Shown piece by piece: positions 1-6,522 of a DNA stretch of 7,502 bases. The stretch is from Burkholderiaceae bacterium (GTDB lineage: Bacteria; Pseudomonadota; Gammaproteobacteria; Burkholderiales; Burkholderiaceae): assembly GCA_017998575.1 (NCBI GenBank), contig JAGOCV010000198.1, positions 1 to 7,502 on the forward strand. Direction: 5' to 3'. How positions within the stretch are numbered: the stretch's first letter is position 1; every line of letters starts with the position of its first letter. Both the position numbers and the translations under genes were made by a program. The notes under the pieces were generated by a model, which was given only the letters and a program-made list of their open reading frames with translations, searched no databases and had not been told where the DNA came from.

Positions 1-449
1 TGCTGCAGGTGGGCAGCCCGGAAGAGATCTACGAACACCCCACCAACCGCTTCGTGGCCGACTTCATCGGCAACGTCAACCTGTTCGAGGGCCGGCTCAG
101 TGTGGATGAGACCGACCGCTGCGCAGCCACCACCGGCATCGGGGAGATCCAGGTCGGCCACGGTGTGAGCGGCACGCTCCATATGCCGGTGGCGATCGCC
201 GTGCGGCCCGAGAAGATCGAGATCAGCAAGCGACGACCGGACGACGCGGGTCCCAACCTGTTCACCGGCAAGGTCAAGGAGATCGCCTACTTCGGCTCCT
301 ACAACACCTACATCGTGCTGGCCACCGACGGCACCAAGGTCAAGGTCACCGAGGCCAACACCTCGCGCCACGATCTCTCCGACATCACTTGGGAAGACGA
401 CGTGTACTTCTGGTGGGACGACCGCGCAGGCGTCGTGCTGAGGGATTGA
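1..449 (+). CDS. potG: Polyamine ABC transporter ATP-binding protein, C-terminal part (PotG/PotA-like), 5' truncated
   Basis: This is the cytoplasmic ATPase subunit of a putrescine/spermidine-type importer. Only the last 148 residues are visible, read in the frame that begins at base 3; the true start, Walker A, signature and Walker B lie left of the window. Visible residues 1-23 are the end of the nucleotide-binding domain, with the 'GSPEEIYEHP' and 'NRFVADFIG' pattern typical of this ATPase family. The rest is a TOBE-type regulatory domain: 'RPEKI' is at visible residues 68-72 and 'GKVKEIAYFGSYNT' at 89-102. The tail is rich in Trp and Asp, as in E. coli PotG. The stop is two bases before the potH start, so the two are in one operon and probably translationally coupled. 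PotG is favoured over PotA because the PotH-like permease follows directly. The exact amine carried cannot be read from this fragment. Confidence 0.93.
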   Translation, partial: LQVGSPEEIYEHPTNRFVADFIGNVNLFEGRLSVDETDRCAATTGIGEIQVGHGVSGTLHMPVAIAVRPEKIEISKRRPDDAGPNLFTGKVKEIAYFGSYNTYIVLATDGTKVKVTEANTSRHDLSDITWEDDVYFWWDDRAGVVLRD

Positions 450-451
450 CC

Positions 452-1363
452 ATGGCCACGAACCTCCCTGTCCCCGGCAAGCGCTTCGTCATCGGCGTGC
501 CTTATGGCTGGCTGATCCTGTTCTTCTTCCTGCCCTTCCTGATCCTGCTGTACATCAGCTTCGTGGACATGGGCAGCGACATCAGCCCGTTCAAGCCCAT
601 CTGGGACCCGGTGAGCGGCATCCTGAGCCTCAAGTACGAGAACTACCTCGCGATCTTCCGCACGGAAGAGGGCGCGCCGCTGTTCCGCACGCTCTACATC
701 GACGCCTACCTGCGATCGATCTGGTACGCGCTGTGCACCGCCGTGCTGTGCCTGGTGATCGGCTACCCCTTCGCCTACTTCATCGCGCGCTCGCCGGCCG
801 CAGTGCGGCCCGCCCTGCTGCTGATGGTGATGCTGCCGTTCTGGACCTCATTCCTGCTGCGCGTCTACGCCTGGAAAGGCATCCTGGCCGACCAGGGCGT
901 GCTCAACCGGCTGTTGATGTCGATCGGCCTGACCAGCGAGCCCATCCCCATGCTGTACACCAACGTGTCGATGCTGATCGGCATGACCTACGTGTACCTG
1001 CCGTTCATGATCCTGCCGCTCTACGCGAACCTGGTGAAGATGGACTTTCGCCTGCTGGAAGCCGCCTATGACCTGGGCACCTCGCCGTTCAAGGCCTTCT
1101 GGCTGATCACGGTGCCGCTGTCCAAGGCCGGCATCATCGCCGGCTTCATGCTGGTGTTCATCCCTTGCGTGGGCGAGTTCGTGATTCCCTCGCTGCTGGG
1201 CGGCCCGGAGAACCTCATGATCGGGCGCGTGGTGTGGGACGAGATGTTCACCGCCAACGACTGGCCGCGCGCCACCGCGCTGGCCGTGGTGATGATCGCG
1301 CTGATCGTGATTCCGCTGGCGCTGTACTACCACTACAGCGCTGATCCTGCGGACAAGCGCTGA
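452..1363 (+). CDS. potH: Polyamine ABC transporter permease, PotH-like
   Basis: One of two inner-membrane permeases of a PotFGHI-type putrescine/polyamine importer, 303 residues against about 317 for E. coli PotH. Hydrophobic segments fit six membrane helices, at roughly residues 17-37, 88-112, 118-141, 172-192, 226-246 and 270-294. A longer periplasmic loop separates helices 1 and 2. The cytoplasmic EAA loop that docks on the ATPase starts at E203 ('EAAYDLGTSPFKAF', then 'VPL' at 221-223). 'VGEFVIPSLLGGP' (240-252) and 'MIGRV' (256-260) are strong PotH hallmarks. The ATG at 452 is chosen because GAGGG lies about seven bases upstream and it sits two bases after potG. An in-frame upstream start at 389 would overlap potG and add an Arg-rich leader unlike the family. 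PotB of the spermidine system is the nearest alternative assignment. Confidence 0.94.
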   Translation: MATNLPVPGKRFVIGVPYGWLILFFFLPFLILLYISFVDMGSDISPFKPIWDPVSGILSLKYENYLAIFRTEEGAPLFRTLYIDAYLRSIWYALCTAVLCLVIGYPFAYFIARSPAAVRPALLLMVMLPFWTSFLLRVYAWKGILADQGVLNRLLMSIGLTSEPIPMLYTNVSMLIGMTYVYLPFMILPLYANLVKMDFRLLEAAYDLGTSPFKAFWLITVPLSKAGIIAGFMLVFIPCVGEFVIPSLLGGPENLMIGRVVWDEMFTANDWPRATALAVVMIALIVIPLALYYHYSADPADKR

Positions 1364-1377
1364 AGGAAACCAGGACC

Positions 1378-2214
1378 ATGAAACAAGTTCTTGAAAAGCA
1401 CTTCGGCAAGGCCTGGCTCGTGCTGGTCTACGCGTTCCTGTACCTGCCGCTGGTGTTCATGATCGTGTTCTCGTTCAACAGCACCCGGCAGGATGCGCGC
1501 TTCACCGGCTTCTCGCTGCGCTGGTACGAGGCGCTCACGCGCGACACCAAGATCGTCGAAGGCTTCTGGCTCTCGCTCAAGGTGGCGGCCATCACCGGCC
1601 TGCTCTCGGCGGTGCTCGCCACCTTCGCGGCCTTCGTGCTGGTGCGCTACCGGCGCTTCCTCGGCCGCACCGTCTTCAGCGGCATGGTGAACGCGCCGCT
1701 GGTGATGCCCGAGGTGATCATCGGCCTGTCGCTGCTGCTGCTGGCCGTGGGCACGCAGAACCTGTTCGGCTGGCCGCAGCGCGGCATGCTCACCATCATC
1801 CTGGGCCACACCCTGCTGGGCATGGCCTATGGCGTGGTGGTGATCCAGTCGCGCCTGCTGGAGATGGACCGTGCGATTGAGGACGCCGCCATGGACCTGG
1901 GGGCCCGGCCGCATCAGGTGTTCTTCCTCATCACCTTGCCCAATATCTTCCAGGCCCTGCTGGCGGCCTTCCTGCTGGCGTTCACGCTCTCGTTCGACGA
2001 CGTGGTGATCTCCGAATTCCTCTCCGGTCCGGGCGTGAACACGCTGCCGCAGGTGATCTTCGGTTACGCGCGGCGCGGCATCAACCCGACCATCTATGCC
2101 GCGGCCACGCTGCTGATCGTGACGGTGACGGTCGTGATCGTGAGCTACGCGATCTGGGTGGCGCGGGCCACGCGGCGACGCGAGCGGGAGATTGCGGCGG
2201 CGCTCAAGAGCTGA
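1378..2214 (+). CDS. potI: Polyamine ABC transporter permease, PotI-like
   Basis: Second permease of the importer, pairing with the PotH-like protein to form the membrane channel. It is 278 residues, against about 281 for E. coli PotI. Hydrophobic segments suggest six helices at roughly 12-34, 62-90, 102-125, 133-153, 186-207 and 236-262. The EAA loop lies around E168 ('EDAAMDLGARPHQVFF', then 'ITLP'). 'LSFDDVVISEFLSGPG' and 'TLPQVIFGYARRGI' match the PotI/PotC group, where this region lines the translocation path. The ATG is preceded by AAGGAAA at 1363-1369 with about eight bases of spacing, and the gap to potH is 14 bases, so both belong to one transcript. A basic cytoplasmic tail ends the protein. 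A strong terminator follows 21 bases after the stop, making this the last gene of the transport operon. PotC is the alternative name; the substrate is inferred from family only. Confidence 0.94.
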   Translation: MKQVLEKHFGKAWLVLVYAFLYLPLVFMIVFSFNSTRQDARFTGFSLRWYEALTRDTKIVEGFWLSLKVAAITGLLSAVLATFAAFVLVRYRRFLGRTVFSGMVNAPLVMPEVIIGLSLLLLAVGTQNLFGWPQRGMLTIILGHTLLGMAYGVVVIQSRLLEMDRAIEDAAMDLGARPHQVFFLITLPNIFQALLAAFLLAFTLSFDDVVISEFLSGPGVNTLPQVIFGYARRGINPTIYAAATLLIVTVTVVIVSYAIWVARATRRREREIAAALKS

Positions 2215-2235
2215 GCGGGCGCACCAGCGATGCTC

Positions 2236-2261
2236 AAGGCCACCCCCGGGTGGCCTTTTTT
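2236..2261 (+). terminator. Rho-independent terminator after potI
   Basis: AAGGCCACC (2236-2244) and GGTGGCCTT (2249-2257) form a perfect nine-pair stem with a CCCG loop. The 3' arm runs into six consecutive T (2256-2261). The other strand has no matching T tract beyond the stem, so it acts mainly on + strand transcription. It should end the potG-potH-potI transcript and isolate it from the aldehyde dehydrogenase unit. Confidence 0.93.
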
Positions 2262-2309
2262 CCGGGCCGGACACTGGATCGCTGCCGGGCCGGGAAAGTG
2301 GATACGCAG
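2262..2309. repeat. Imperfect tandem repeat, two units of 23 and 25 bases, in the aldehyde dehydrogenase upstream region
   Basis: Unit 1 (2262-2284) and unit 2 (2285-2309) each begin with CCGGGCCGG and continue with TGGAT and CGC in the same order; small indels account for the two-base length difference. A shorter echo, CCGGCCG, starts at 2310. The period of 23-25 bases is a little over two helical turns, so equivalent bases would face roughly the same side of DNA. This fits a double protein-binding site for a regulator of the downstream catabolic genes. No regulator is known for it, and the high GC content makes some chance similarity likely. Confidence 0.5.
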
Positions 2310-2332
2310 CCGGCCGCATTTCGGGCGTAGCA

Positions 2333-2347
2333 TGGGACCAATTTTGT
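2333..2347 (+). promoter_or_regulatory. Candidate sigma-54-type -24/-12 promoter for the aldehyde dehydrogenase unit
   Basis: TGGGACCAATTTTGT resembles the sigma-54 pattern TGGCAC-N5-TTGC with the correct spacing of ten bases between the -24 GG (2334-2335) and the -12 dinucleotide (2346-2347). Two positions deviate: the C of GGCAC is G, and the final C of TTGC is T, which is a serious weakness. Transcription would begin near 2359, giving a leader of about 14 bases before the ATG at 2373. Nitrogen-scavenging genes are often sigma-54/NtrC controlled, which makes the idea plausible. No good sigma-70 pair was found in 2262-2372. Confidence 0.3.
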
Positions 2348-2372
2348 GTCCCCGCCACCCGGAACCTGCCCC

Positions 2373-3842
2373 ATGACCGACCCTTCCTTCGACGGCCGCG
2401 CCTTCATCAACGGCGAGCGCATCGCCGCGCGCGACGGCCAGACCTTTGACTGCCTCTCCCCGGTGGATGGCCGCCTGCTCACCGCCGTGGCGCGCTGCGG
2501 CGAGGCCGACATCGACGCCGCCGTGGCTGCCGCCCGCGCAGCGTTCGAGGACCGCCGCTGGAGCGGCATGGCGCCCGCGCAGCGCAAGCGCGTGATGATC
2601 AAGTTCGCCGAGCAGCTGATCGCCCAGGCCGACGAACTCGCGCTCACCGAAACCCTGGACATGGGCAAGCCCGTGAAGTACGCGCGCAGCGTGGACGTGA
2701 ACAGTGCGGCCAACTGCATCCGCTGGTACGGCGAGGCGGTGGACAAGGTGTACGACGAGATCGCGCCCACGCCCAGCACCGCGCTGGCGCTGATCACGCG
2801 CGAGCCAGTGGGCGTGGTGGGCGTCATCGTGCCCTGGAACTACCCCATGATCATGGCGGCCTGGAAGATCGCCCCCGCGCTGGCGGCCGGCAACTCGGTG
2901 GTGCTCAAGCCGAGCGAAAAATCGCCCCTCACCGCGCTGCGCCTGGCCGAGCTGGCGCTGGCCGCCGGCATCCCGCCCGGCGTGTTCAACGTGGTGCCCG
3001 GTTATGGCGCCGAGGCCGGCAGCCCGCTCGCGCTGCACATGGACGTGGACTGCATCGCCTTCACCGGCAGCACGCGCGTGGGCAAGCAGATCCACGTGAT
3101 GGCCGGGCAGAGCAACTTGAAGCGCGCCTGGACGGAGCTGGGCGGCAAGTCACCCAACATCGTGTTCGCCGACTGCCCCGACCTGGACAAGGCGGTGGAG
3201 GCGGCGGTGGGCAGCATCTTCTTCAACCAGGGCGAGAGTTGCAACGCGCCCTCGCGCCTGTTCGTCGAGGCCTCGATCAAGGACGCTTTCCTGGAGAAGG
3301 CCCTGAAGCTGGTGCCGCAGTACCAGCCGGGCAACCCGCTGGAGAAAAGCACCGTCATGGGCGCCATCGTCGACAGGACCCAGCTCGATACCGTCCTGCG
3401 CTACATCGACAGCGGCCGGCAGGAAGGCGCGAAGCTGCTGGCCGGCGGCGAAGCGGTCGAGCCGGTGAAGGGTGGCCTGTATGTGCAGCCCACCATCTTC
3501 GACGGTGTGACCAACACCATGACCATCGCGCGCGAGGAAATCTTCGGCCCGGTGCTTTCGGTGCTGTCGTTCACCGACGCGGCCGATGTGGTCAAGCAGG
3601 CCAATAGCAACATCTACGGCCTCCAGGCGGCGGTGTGGACGCGCGACATCAACAAGGCGCACGGCGTGGCGCGTGCGCTGCGCGCGGGCACGGTGCACGT
3701 GAACCAGTACGACGAGGACGACATCACCGTGCCCTTTGGCGGCTTCAAGCAGAGCGGTGTGGGCCGCGACAAGTCGCTGCATGCCTTCGACAAGTACACC
3801 GAGACGAAAACCACCTGGATCCGGATCGACAGCCCTATCTGA
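2373..3842 (+). CDS. puuC: NAD(P)+-dependent aldehyde dehydrogenase, PuuC-like (gamma-glutamyl-gamma-aminobutyraldehyde / aminobutyraldehyde dehydrogenase)
   Basis: Oxidises an aldehyde to the acid with NAD(P)+. By family resemblance the substrate is gamma-glutamyl-gamma-aminobutyraldehyde or 4-aminobutyraldehyde from putrescine breakdown. It has 489 residues (E. coli PuuC about 495) and no signal peptide, so it is cytosolic. Visible landmarks are N156 in 'PWNYP', K179 in 'VLKPSE', 'FTGSTRVGK' of the cofactor site, the general base E255 in 'ELGGK', the nucleophile C290 in 'NQGESCNAPSR', and E389 in 'EEIFGP'. The C-terminus ('PFGGFKQSGVGRDKSLHA', then 'KYTETKTTWI') matches PuuC closely. The ATG at 2373 is preferred, with a weak GGAA at 2361-2364. 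The in-frame GTG at 2346 would add a Pro-rich leader of nine residues and is less likely. It is the first gene of the catabolic unit, ten bases before gabT. Other omega-aminoaldehyde dehydrogenases (for example KauB-like) are alternatives. Confidence 0.88.
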   Translation: MTDPSFDGRAFINGERIAARDGQTFDCLSPVDGRLLTAVARCGEADIDAAVAAARAAFEDRRWSGMAPAQRKRVMIKFAEQLIAQADELALTETLDMGKPVKYARSVDVNSAANCIRWYGEAVDKVYDEIAPTPSTALALITREPVGVVGVIVPWNYPMIMAAWKIAPALAAGNSVVLKPSEKSPLTALRLAELALAAGIPPGVFNVVPGYGAEAGSPLALHMDVDCIAFTGSTRVGKQIHVMAGQSNLKRAWTELGGKSPNIVFADCPDLDKAVEAAVGSIFFNQGESCNAPSRLFVEASIKDAFLEKALKLVPQYQPGNPLEKSTVMGAIVDRTQLDTVLRYIDSGRQEGAKLLAGGEAVEPVKGGLYVQPTIFDGVTNTMTIAREEIFGPVLSVLSFTDAADVVKQANSNIYGLQAAVWTRDINKAHGVARALRAGTVHVNQYDEDDITVPFGGFKQSGVGRDKSLHAFDKYTETKTTWIRIDSPI

Positions 3843-3847
3843 GGAGA
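3841..3847 (+). promoter_or_regulatory. Strong ribosome binding site that sets the gabT start
   Basis: GAGGAGA overlaps the last bases of the aldehyde dehydrogenase stop codon and lies about five bases before the ATG at 3853. It decides that start over the in-frame upstream codon at 3736, which would run inside the preceding gene. Because it overlaps a stop codon, ribosomes ending there may reinitiate on gabT. Confidence 0.85.
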
Positions 3848-3852
3848 CTCCC

Positions 3853-5163
3853 ATGAACGCGCCGCAGAAAGCCGAAAACCTGAACGCCCCGCACACCAAC
3901 GCCAGCTGGCACGCGCGCCGGCAGGCCGCCACGCCGCGCGGCGTGGGCGTGTTCGGCGACTTCTTCATCGAGAAGGCGAAGAACGCCGAGTTCTGGGACA
4001 TCGAGGGCCGTCGCTTCATTGATTTTGCGGGCGGCATCGCGGTGCTCAACACCGGCCACGTGCATCCCAAGGTACAAGCCGCCATCGCGGCGCAGCTGCA
4101 GCGCTTCACGCACAGCTGCTACCAGGTGGTGCCCTACACCGAATACGTGGCGCTGGCCGAGCGCATCAACGCGCTGGTGCCGATCGACGGGCCGGTGAAG
4201 ACGGCCTTCTTCTCCACCGGCGCCGAGGCGATCGAGAACGCGATGAAGATCGCGCGCTCATCCACCGGGCGCACCGGCGTCATCGCCTTCGGTGGCGCGT
4301 TCCACGGCCGCAGCATGTTCTCGGTGGCGCTGACCGGCAAGGTGCAGCCCTACAAGGCCGGCTTCGGCCCGTTCCCGCCCGAGATCTACCACGTGCCGTT
4401 CCCCGCCCAGGGTGCCTCGCTCGACGAGTCGAAGCACGCGATGGAGCAACTGTTCAAGTGCGACATCGAGCCTTCGCGCGTGGCGGCCATCGTGTTCGAG
4501 CCGGTGCAGGGCGAGGGCGGTTTCAATGTGATCCAGAAGGAGGCCGTGCAGTGGCTGCGCGCGCTGTGCGACCAGCACGGCATCCTGCTGGTGGCAGACG
4601 AGGTGCAGACCGGCTTCGCGCGCACCGGCAAGATGTTCGCCATGGAGCACTTCGGCGTGAGCCCCGACCTCATGACCATGGCCAAGAGCATGGCCGGCGG
4701 CACCACGCTGTCGGCGGTGAGCGGCCGGGCCGCGATCATGGATGGCCCGGCACCCGGCGGCCTGGGTGGCACCTACGCGGGCAACCCGCTGGCCATCGCG
4801 GCCTCGCTCGCGGTGCTCGACGTGATGGAGGAAGAGCAGCTGCCTGCGCGGGCACAGAAGCTGGGCGACCAGCTCGTGGCCCACTTGCTGGCGCAGCGCA
4901 AGGCCTATCCCAAGCGCGTGGGCGATGTGCGCGGCCTGGGCGCCATGGTGGCCTGCGAGTTCATCGACCCTGCCACGGGCGCGCCCGACGCCGATACCAC
5001 CCGGCGCGTGCAGATGGCGGCCTTGAAGCGCGGCCTGCTGCTGTTGACCTGCGGCGTTTACGGCAACGTGATCCGTTTCCTGTTCCCCCTCACCATCGAG
5101 GACAACGTGTTCGCCGAGGGCTTGGCCGCGTTCGATGCCGCCCTGGCCGAGGTGCTCGCTTGA
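3853..5163 (+). CDS. gabT: 4-aminobutyrate aminotransferase, GabT-like (class III, PLP-dependent)
   Basis: Transfers the amino group of GABA to 2-oxoglutarate, giving succinate semialdehyde and glutamate; cytosolic. It is 436 residues, close to the roughly 426 of E. coli GabT. Class III features appear in order: 'STGAEAIENAMKIA' (121-134, PLP phosphate loop), 'FGGAFHGRS' (146-154, stacking aromatic and His), 'EPVQGEGGF' (216-224), D249 in 'DEVQTGF' contacting the PLP ring nitrogen, the Schiff-base lysine K278 in 'TMAKSMAGG', and T307 in 'GGTYAGNP'. D249, K278 and T307 each sit ten residues after E. coli D239, K268 and T297. The segment 'PAPGGLGGTYAGNP' is nearly diagnostic of GabT within the class. 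It follows the aldehyde dehydrogenase by ten bases and overlaps the next gene by four, so it is mid-operon. Activity on delta-aminovalerate or other omega-amino acids is possible. Confidence 0.93.
   Translation: MNAPQKAENLNAPHTNASWHARRQAATPRGVGVFGDFFIEKAKNAEFWDIEGRRFIDFAGGIAVLNTGHVHPKVQAAIAAQLQRFTHSCYQVVPYTEYVALAERINALVPIDGPVKTAFFSTGAEAIENAMKIARSSTGRTGVIAFGGAFHGRSMFSVALTGKVQPYKAGFGPFPPEIYHVPFPAQGASLDESKHAMEQLFKCDIEPSRVAAIVFEPVQGEGGFNVIQKEAVQWLRALCDQHGILLVADEVQTGFARTGKMFAMEHFGVSPDLMTMAKSMAGGTTLSAVSGRAAIMDGPAPGGLGGTYAGNPLAIAASLAVLDVMEEEQLPARAQKLGDQLVAHLLAQRKAYPKRVGDVRGLGAMVACEFIDPATGAPDADTTRRVQMAALKRGLLLLTCGVYGNVIRFLFPLTIEDNVFAEGLAAFDAALAEVLA
5149..5154 (+). promoter_or_regulatory. Ribosome binding site inside the end of gabT supporting the TTG start at 5160
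   Basis: GAGGTG lies five bases before a TTG at 5160 whose last two bases are part of the gabT stop TGA. No ATG occurs in this frame until well inside the conserved N-terminal domain, so this site and the TTGA overlap define the start of the glutamine synthetase-like gene. Confidence 0.75.
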
Positions 5164-6503
5164 GCCTCGCGGCCACGCTGGACGAGCGCATCGCGGTCCT
5201 GCGCGCGCAGGGCATCCACTCGGTGCTGGCCACCTTCACCGACCTGCTGGGCGCGCCCAAGGGCAAGCTGGTGCCGCTGGAGCGGCTGGCGCAGGCGGTG
5301 GAGCAGGGTGCGGGTTTTTCCGGCCCCAGCATCGCGGGGACCGGCCTGCCGCGCATGGGCGCGCGCAGCGAGTACATGGGCCGTGTGCGGCCGGAAAGCC
5401 TGCGGCCTTTGCCTTTCATGCCTGGCGTGGCGCATGCCGTGTGCGACGGTTACGCGGGCGGCGAGCCACTGGACACCTGCCCGCGCCAAGTGTTGCAGCG
5501 CCAGGTCGCGCGCCTGAAGGCCGAGCGCGGCTGGACGCTGTGGGTCGGCATCGAGCCGGAGTTCTTCCTGCTCCAGCGCGATGCGCAGGGCCAGTGGCGC
5601 GTGGCCGACGGCGACGACCATCTGGCCAAGCCTTCTTACGACCTGCAGGCCATCGGCCGCAACTTCGGCTTTCTCGACGAGATGCGCCAGACGCTGGACG
5701 CGCTCGGCTTTCAGCTCGAACAGATCGACCACGAAGACGCCAGCGGGCAATACGAGATCAACTACCGGCACGACGATGCGCTGGCCGCCGCCGACCGCTA
5801 CCAGCTTTTCAAGCTCGCGGCCCAGGCAGTGGCGCGACAGCATGGCATGGTCTTCTCCACCATGCCCAAGCCGCTGGCGCATGCGCCGGGCAGTGGCCTG
5901 CATTTCCACCTGAGCCTGAGCGACGCGCAGGGCCGGCCCGTGATGGCCGACCCGGCCGGCGTGCTGGGCCTGAGCGAGGCGGGCCACCACTTCGCTGCCG
6001 GCCTGCTGCACCACGCCGACGCGCTGACCGCGCTGTGTGCGCCCACCGTCAACAGCTACAAGCGCCTCGCCGCGAGCCGCAGCGCCTCAGGCACCACCTG
6101 GTCGCCGGTGTGGAAGGCGCTGGGCGACAACAACCGAACCTGCCTCGTGCGCGGTGTGGCCGGGCGCATGGAGTGGCGCCTGCCCGACCCGGCGTGCAAC
6201 GTCTACGTGGCCCTCGCCGCCACGCTGGCCGCCGGCCTTTCGGGCATTGATCAGGCGCTGCCGCCTGTGGTGCCGTGCGAGGACGACCTGTACGAGCGCC
6301 ATGCCATGGGCGATGCCTTGCCCGCGCGCCTGCCGCGCGATCTGCTGGCCGCGCTCGATGCCCTGGCGGCCGATGCGGCCCTGCGCGAGGCCGTGGGGCC
6401 GGCGTTCTGCGCGCAGTTCCTCGCGCTCAAGCACGACGAATGGGCGGCCTGGAGCCAGCAGGTGAGCGACTGGGAACTGCGCCGCTACGCCGACGCGCCC
6501 TAG
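5160..6503 (+). CDS. glnT: Glutamine synthetase family ligase, type III GlnT-like; possible gamma-glutamyl-amine ligase
   Basis: ATP-dependent ligase that joins glutamate to ammonia or, in several relatives, to an amine; 447 residues, cytosolic. An N-terminal beta-Grasp-like region ('ATFTDLLGAPKGKLVPL', about 24-40) precedes the catalytic domain. Likely metal and substrate residues, by alignment in mind with Salmonella GlnA: E132 and E134 in 'GIEPEFFLL', E192 and E199 in 'HEDASGQYEINY', H248 in 'GSGLHFHLSL', 'NSYKRL', R331, E338 and R340 ('RMEWRLPDPACN'). The sequence resembles rhizobial GlnT and gamma-glutamylmethylamide synthetase (GmaS) more than GlnA. The loop equivalent to GlnA 'FDGSSI' reads 'FSGPSI', so the ammonium-site Asp is Ser54. 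It overlaps gabT by four bases (TTGA) and shares its transcript. That context hints at gamma-glutamylation of putrescine or another amine, as PuuA does, but glutamine synthesis is not excluded. The symbol is by family, not by proven function. Confidence 0.82.
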   Translation: MSLAATLDERIAVLRAQGIHSVLATFTDLLGAPKGKLVPLERLAQAVEQGAGFSGPSIAGTGLPRMGARSEYMGRVRPESLRPLPFMPGVAHAVCDGYAGGEPLDTCPRQVLQRQVARLKAERGWTLWVGIEPEFFLLQRDAQGQWRVADGDDHLAKPSYDLQAIGRNFGFLDEMRQTLDALGFQLEQIDHEDASGQYEINYRHDDALAAADRYQLFKLAAQAVARQHGMVFSTMPKPLAHAPGSGLHFHLSLSDAQGRPVMADPAGVLGLSEAGHHFAAGLLHHADALTALCAPTVNSYKRLAASRSASGTTWSPVWKALGDNNRTCLVRGVAGRMEWRLPDPACNVYVALAATLAAGLSGIDQALPPVVPCEDDLYERHAMGDALPARLPRDLLAALDALAADAALREAVGPAFCAQFLALKHDEWAAWSQQVSDWELRRYADAP

Positions 6504-6519
6504 CCGGCGCGGCCGGTTT
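6504..6519 (+). terminator. Weak terminator-like hairpin after the glnT-like gene
   Basis: CCGGC (6504-6508) can pair with GCCGG (6512-6516) around a GCG loop, followed by only three T (6517-6519). It sits directly after the stop codon at 6501-6503. The stem is short and the T run poor, so it may attenuate rather than end transcription, or be a chance GC-rich palindrome. Confidence 0.3.
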
Positions 6520-6522
6520 CGG

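Noticed and set aside
389..451. Upstream start for potH at 389
   Set aside because: It overlaps potG by 61 bases and adds an Arg-rich leader; the ATG at 452 has a Shine-Dalgarno and the expected N-terminus.
2328..2333. TAGCAT as a sigma-70 -10 box for the aldehyde dehydrogenase gene
   Set aside because: Only four of six bases match and no -35-like sequence lies 16-18 bases upstream.
2346..2372. GTG start for the aldehyde dehydrogenase at 2346
   Set aside because: It adds nine residues rich in Pro with no conserved match and lies within the candidate promoter; ATG 2373 fits the family better.
1333..3095. Long minus-strand open frames (1333-2358 and 2145-3095) opposite potI and the aldehyde dehydrogenase gene
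   Set aside because: They are His/Arg/Gln-rich translations opposite well-conserved genes and read through the terminator; typical GC-rich shadow frames.
3150..6014. Other long minus-strand open frames (3150-4109, 4258-4884, 5058-6014)
   Set aside because: All lie opposite clearly recognised enzymes, are low-complexity and resemble no family.
4458..6503. A continuous 681-codon + strand frame suggesting a large fusion protein ending in a glutamine synthetase
   Set aside because: The part before 5160 is an Arg/Ala/Gly-rich out-of-frame reading of gabT with no family likeness; the true gene starts at TTG 5160.
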